A stretch of DNA of 64,000 nt, taken from the NCBI GenBank assembly GCA_947447525.1, contig CANFJL010000005.1, forward strand, positions 62,001 to 126,000, read 5' to 3'. The position numbers and the translations under genes were made by a program. Within the stretch, counting starts at the first letter, position 1; each line of letters opens with the position of its first letter. The DNA comes from Flavobacteriales bacterium. GTDB lineage: Bacteria > Bacteroidota > Bacteroidia > Flavobacteriales_D > Crocinitomicaceae. The notes under the pieces were generated by a model. The model had not been told where the DNA came from, made no database searches, and saw nothing but the letters and a program-made list of their open reading frames with translations. This document shows positions 62,697 to 64,000 of this stretch, one piece after another.

Positions 62697-63092
62697 TCAA
62701 TCTTGCTTAGTAGCAATAATAATCTTAAGATCATTATCCATTCCTAATTTCAATAAATCCACTAATTCTTGTACTTGCGAATCAAAAGGAATGCGTAAAA
62801 TGACTGTTTTATCACCTATTTTAGAGGTTTCTGCGATCAATAAAGCTTCCACTTGATCAAAAGGAACTTCTTTTTTATCTACAAAATACTTTTTTTCAGA
62901 GGTAACTGTAAGAGTGATGTGTTGCTTTTTTGTATGTTCATTAGCATCTGATTTGGGCAGAGGAACCTTAATTACATTAGGATTCGCTAAGGTCGAAATG
63001 ATCAAGAAAAACAACAACAAGAAAAACATGATATCACTCAACGCAGAAGTAGCAACTTCGGCATGAAATCTTCTATTTCGTTTGATCGCCAT
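62697..63092 (-). CDS. exbD: ExbD/TolR family protein
   Basis: 131 aa. One N-terminal transmembrane helix (LSDIMFFLLLFFLIIST) with the proton-path Asp19 (SDIMF), then a periplasmic domain. Family order fits (KVPLPKSDA, LTVTSEKKYFVDKKEV). It works with ExbB to power TonB. It overlaps exbB by 20 bp and precedes tonB. Confidence 0.92.
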   Translation of the reverse strand: MAIKRNRRFHAEVATSALSDIMFFLLLFFLIISTLANPNVIKVPLPKSDANEHTKKQHITLTVTSEKKYFVDKKEVPFDQVEALLIAETSKIGDKTVILRIPFDSQVQELVDLLKLGMDNDLKIIIATKQD

Positions 63093-63828
63093 TGCTCGGT
63101 CTTTGAATTAAGTTAACGAAATCTAAATTTACTTTTTGGATCGCAAGCGCATAGCTATCAATCATTCCATTAAGAAGATGATAAGCTGAAAAAGCAACGA
63201 TACCAACGATTAACCCTGAACCACTACTGATCATTTTTTCGTATAGACCACCAGATATATTTCCGATAGAAACATTTTCCGTTATCGAAATGCTGTAGAA
63301 AATTTTAATTACTCCAGAAATGGTACCGATAAATCCAAGCGTTGGTGCGATACCTGCTATCAACCCAAGATGACCGATGCTTTTTTCCATTTTCCCAATT
63401 TCAATATTCACCACTTTTTCCATATTGGATTCAATTTGTGCTACTGGTCGACCTACAGTAAGAACACCTTCTCTTACAACATTTCCAAAGGCAGTTTCAT
63501 CGCGTGATAATACTTCAAGCACTGGAGCAATATTTCCAGCTTGTAAATTCGGTTTAATTTCATTTAGCATATGCATATTGTATTTAGACATTCTTCTAAT
63601 ATATCGGTAACGGTTTACAATCACAATGATAGTGTAAAACAAAAGCAATCCAATTGGGATTAAAAACACCCCACCTTTCATTAACATATTAAAGATGGAC
63701 ATAGATTCAGGTTTAGCAGCCGTTTTGGCACCTTCATTTACCACTTCTGTAGTTACACCTTGTGTGAAAGCTAAAAATGTAAAAAAGATAAACCCGAGGG
63801 TGAAAATGTATTTGATTTGTTTTTTCAT
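63073..63828 (-). CDS. exbB: MotA/TolQ/ExbB proton channel protein
   Basis: 251 aa from the start at 63828, which opens with a signal-like helix (MKKQIKYIFTLGFIFFTFLAF). A start at 63876 would add 16 residues with no family support. Three hydrophobic segments and the channel block IGHLGLIAGIAPTLGFIGTISGVIKIF plus SGSGLIVGIVAFSAYHLL mark ExbB. It forms the proton channel with ExbD. A Met-rich N-terminal extension (about 1-35) may be a cleaved signal, seen in some Bacteroidota ExbB. First gene of exbB-exbD-tonB-folC. Confidence 0.9.
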   Translation of the reverse strand: MKKQIKYIFTLGFIFFTFLAFTQGVTTEVVNEGAKTAAKPESMSIFNMLMKGGVFLIPIGLLLFYTIIVIVNRYRYIRRMSKYNMHMLNEIKPNLQAGNIAPVLEVLSRDETAFGNVVREGVLTVGRPVAQIESNMEKVVNIEIGKMEKSIGHLGLIAGIAPTLGFIGTISGVIKIFYSISITENVSIGNISGGLYEKMISSGSGLIVGIVAFSAYHLLNGMIDSYALAIQKVNLDFVNLIQRPSNGDQTK

Positions 63829-64000
63829 TGTCTTTAAAATAGGTTGGTGTAAAAATACTTTTTCATTGTTATGCATATACCTAGAACATTACTTAGATAT
63901 CCACACCTAATTGTTATAAATATTCCTCGTTAAAAAGTTACAATTTACACAAGAAAAATATTTGAAAATATCAGTCAACTTTCACATCTATGGTATTCCT

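Overview
The window is an ordinary stretch of chromosome from a low-GC Bacteroidota, most likely a member of the Flavobacteriales. The evidence is the type IX secretion signals (one CHU_C type B domain and three type A C-termini), the gliding genes gldF and gldG, a GEVED-domain lipoprotein, SprB-like repeats, a PafA-type phosphatase, TAnnTTTG promoter boxes, and the near absence of Shine-Dalgarno sequences. I see no prophage, IS element, CRISPR array or rRNA. The only stretch above 300 bp without a gene (96-566) holds a tRNA terminator, a 19-bp minisatellite and a promoter.

Layout. 1-2.6 kb: tRNA-Phe, minisatellite, a TPR protein of unknown function and a GEVED lipoprotein. 2.7-9.1 kb: a T9SS type B protein, an epimerase, a secreted transglutaminase-like protein, a 2-Cys peroxiredoxin, trigger factor and tRNA-Leu. 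9.2-13.5 kb: mlaF/mlaE-type lipid ABC transporter, then sprT-like, manC and dusB. 13.5-20.3 kb (minus): three envelope proteins of unknown function, SRAP, yigZ and dnaA. 20.5-23.3 kb: thioesterase, ureohydrolase, small lipoprotein with an unusual structured leader, SirB1-like protein. 23.3-29.2 kb (minus): gldF-gldG-DUF4340-like-dnaN-rlmN. 29.3-32.8 kb: cspA, ABM-like protein, DUF62, phoH, purC. 32.8-37.5 kb: PafA-like phosphatase, VWD protein and two divergent orphan response regulators. 37.5-44.5 kb: tsaB, M23 peptidase, a coiled-coil gene with zapA and rny, and the shikimate genes aroG-type and aroA. 44.5-49 kb: T9SS and collagen-like surface proteins and an outer-membrane barrel. 49-55.4 kb: aconitase, rlpA-like, CoA-transferase, GNAT and an S8 protease. 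55.6-64 kb: lptG-type, tgt, glycosyltransferase, ECF sigma factor, rsmG, apaG, and exbB-exbD-tonB-folC.

Genes that work together: mlaE/mlaF in lipid transport; gldF/gldG in gliding; the coiled-coil gene with zapA in division; the DAHP synthase/chorismate mutase with EPSP synthase in aromatic synthesis; exbB/exbD/tonB in energising outer-membrane transport. The rest is a mix of housekeeping genes and secreted proteins.

The most unusual items are (1) a compact candidate structured RNA on the minus strand at 22287-22387, with three nested helices, a possible pseudoknot and a strong UUCG terminator 20 nt before a lipoprotein start; (2) the 19-bp minisatellite behind tRNA-Phe; (3) a 103-aa coiled-coil gene 3 bp before zapA; (4) a tRNA-guanine transglycosylase that lacks the usual zinc cysteines; and (5) the collagen-like S74 protein cluster. 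All function calls rest on reading motifs by eye; no database search was possible.
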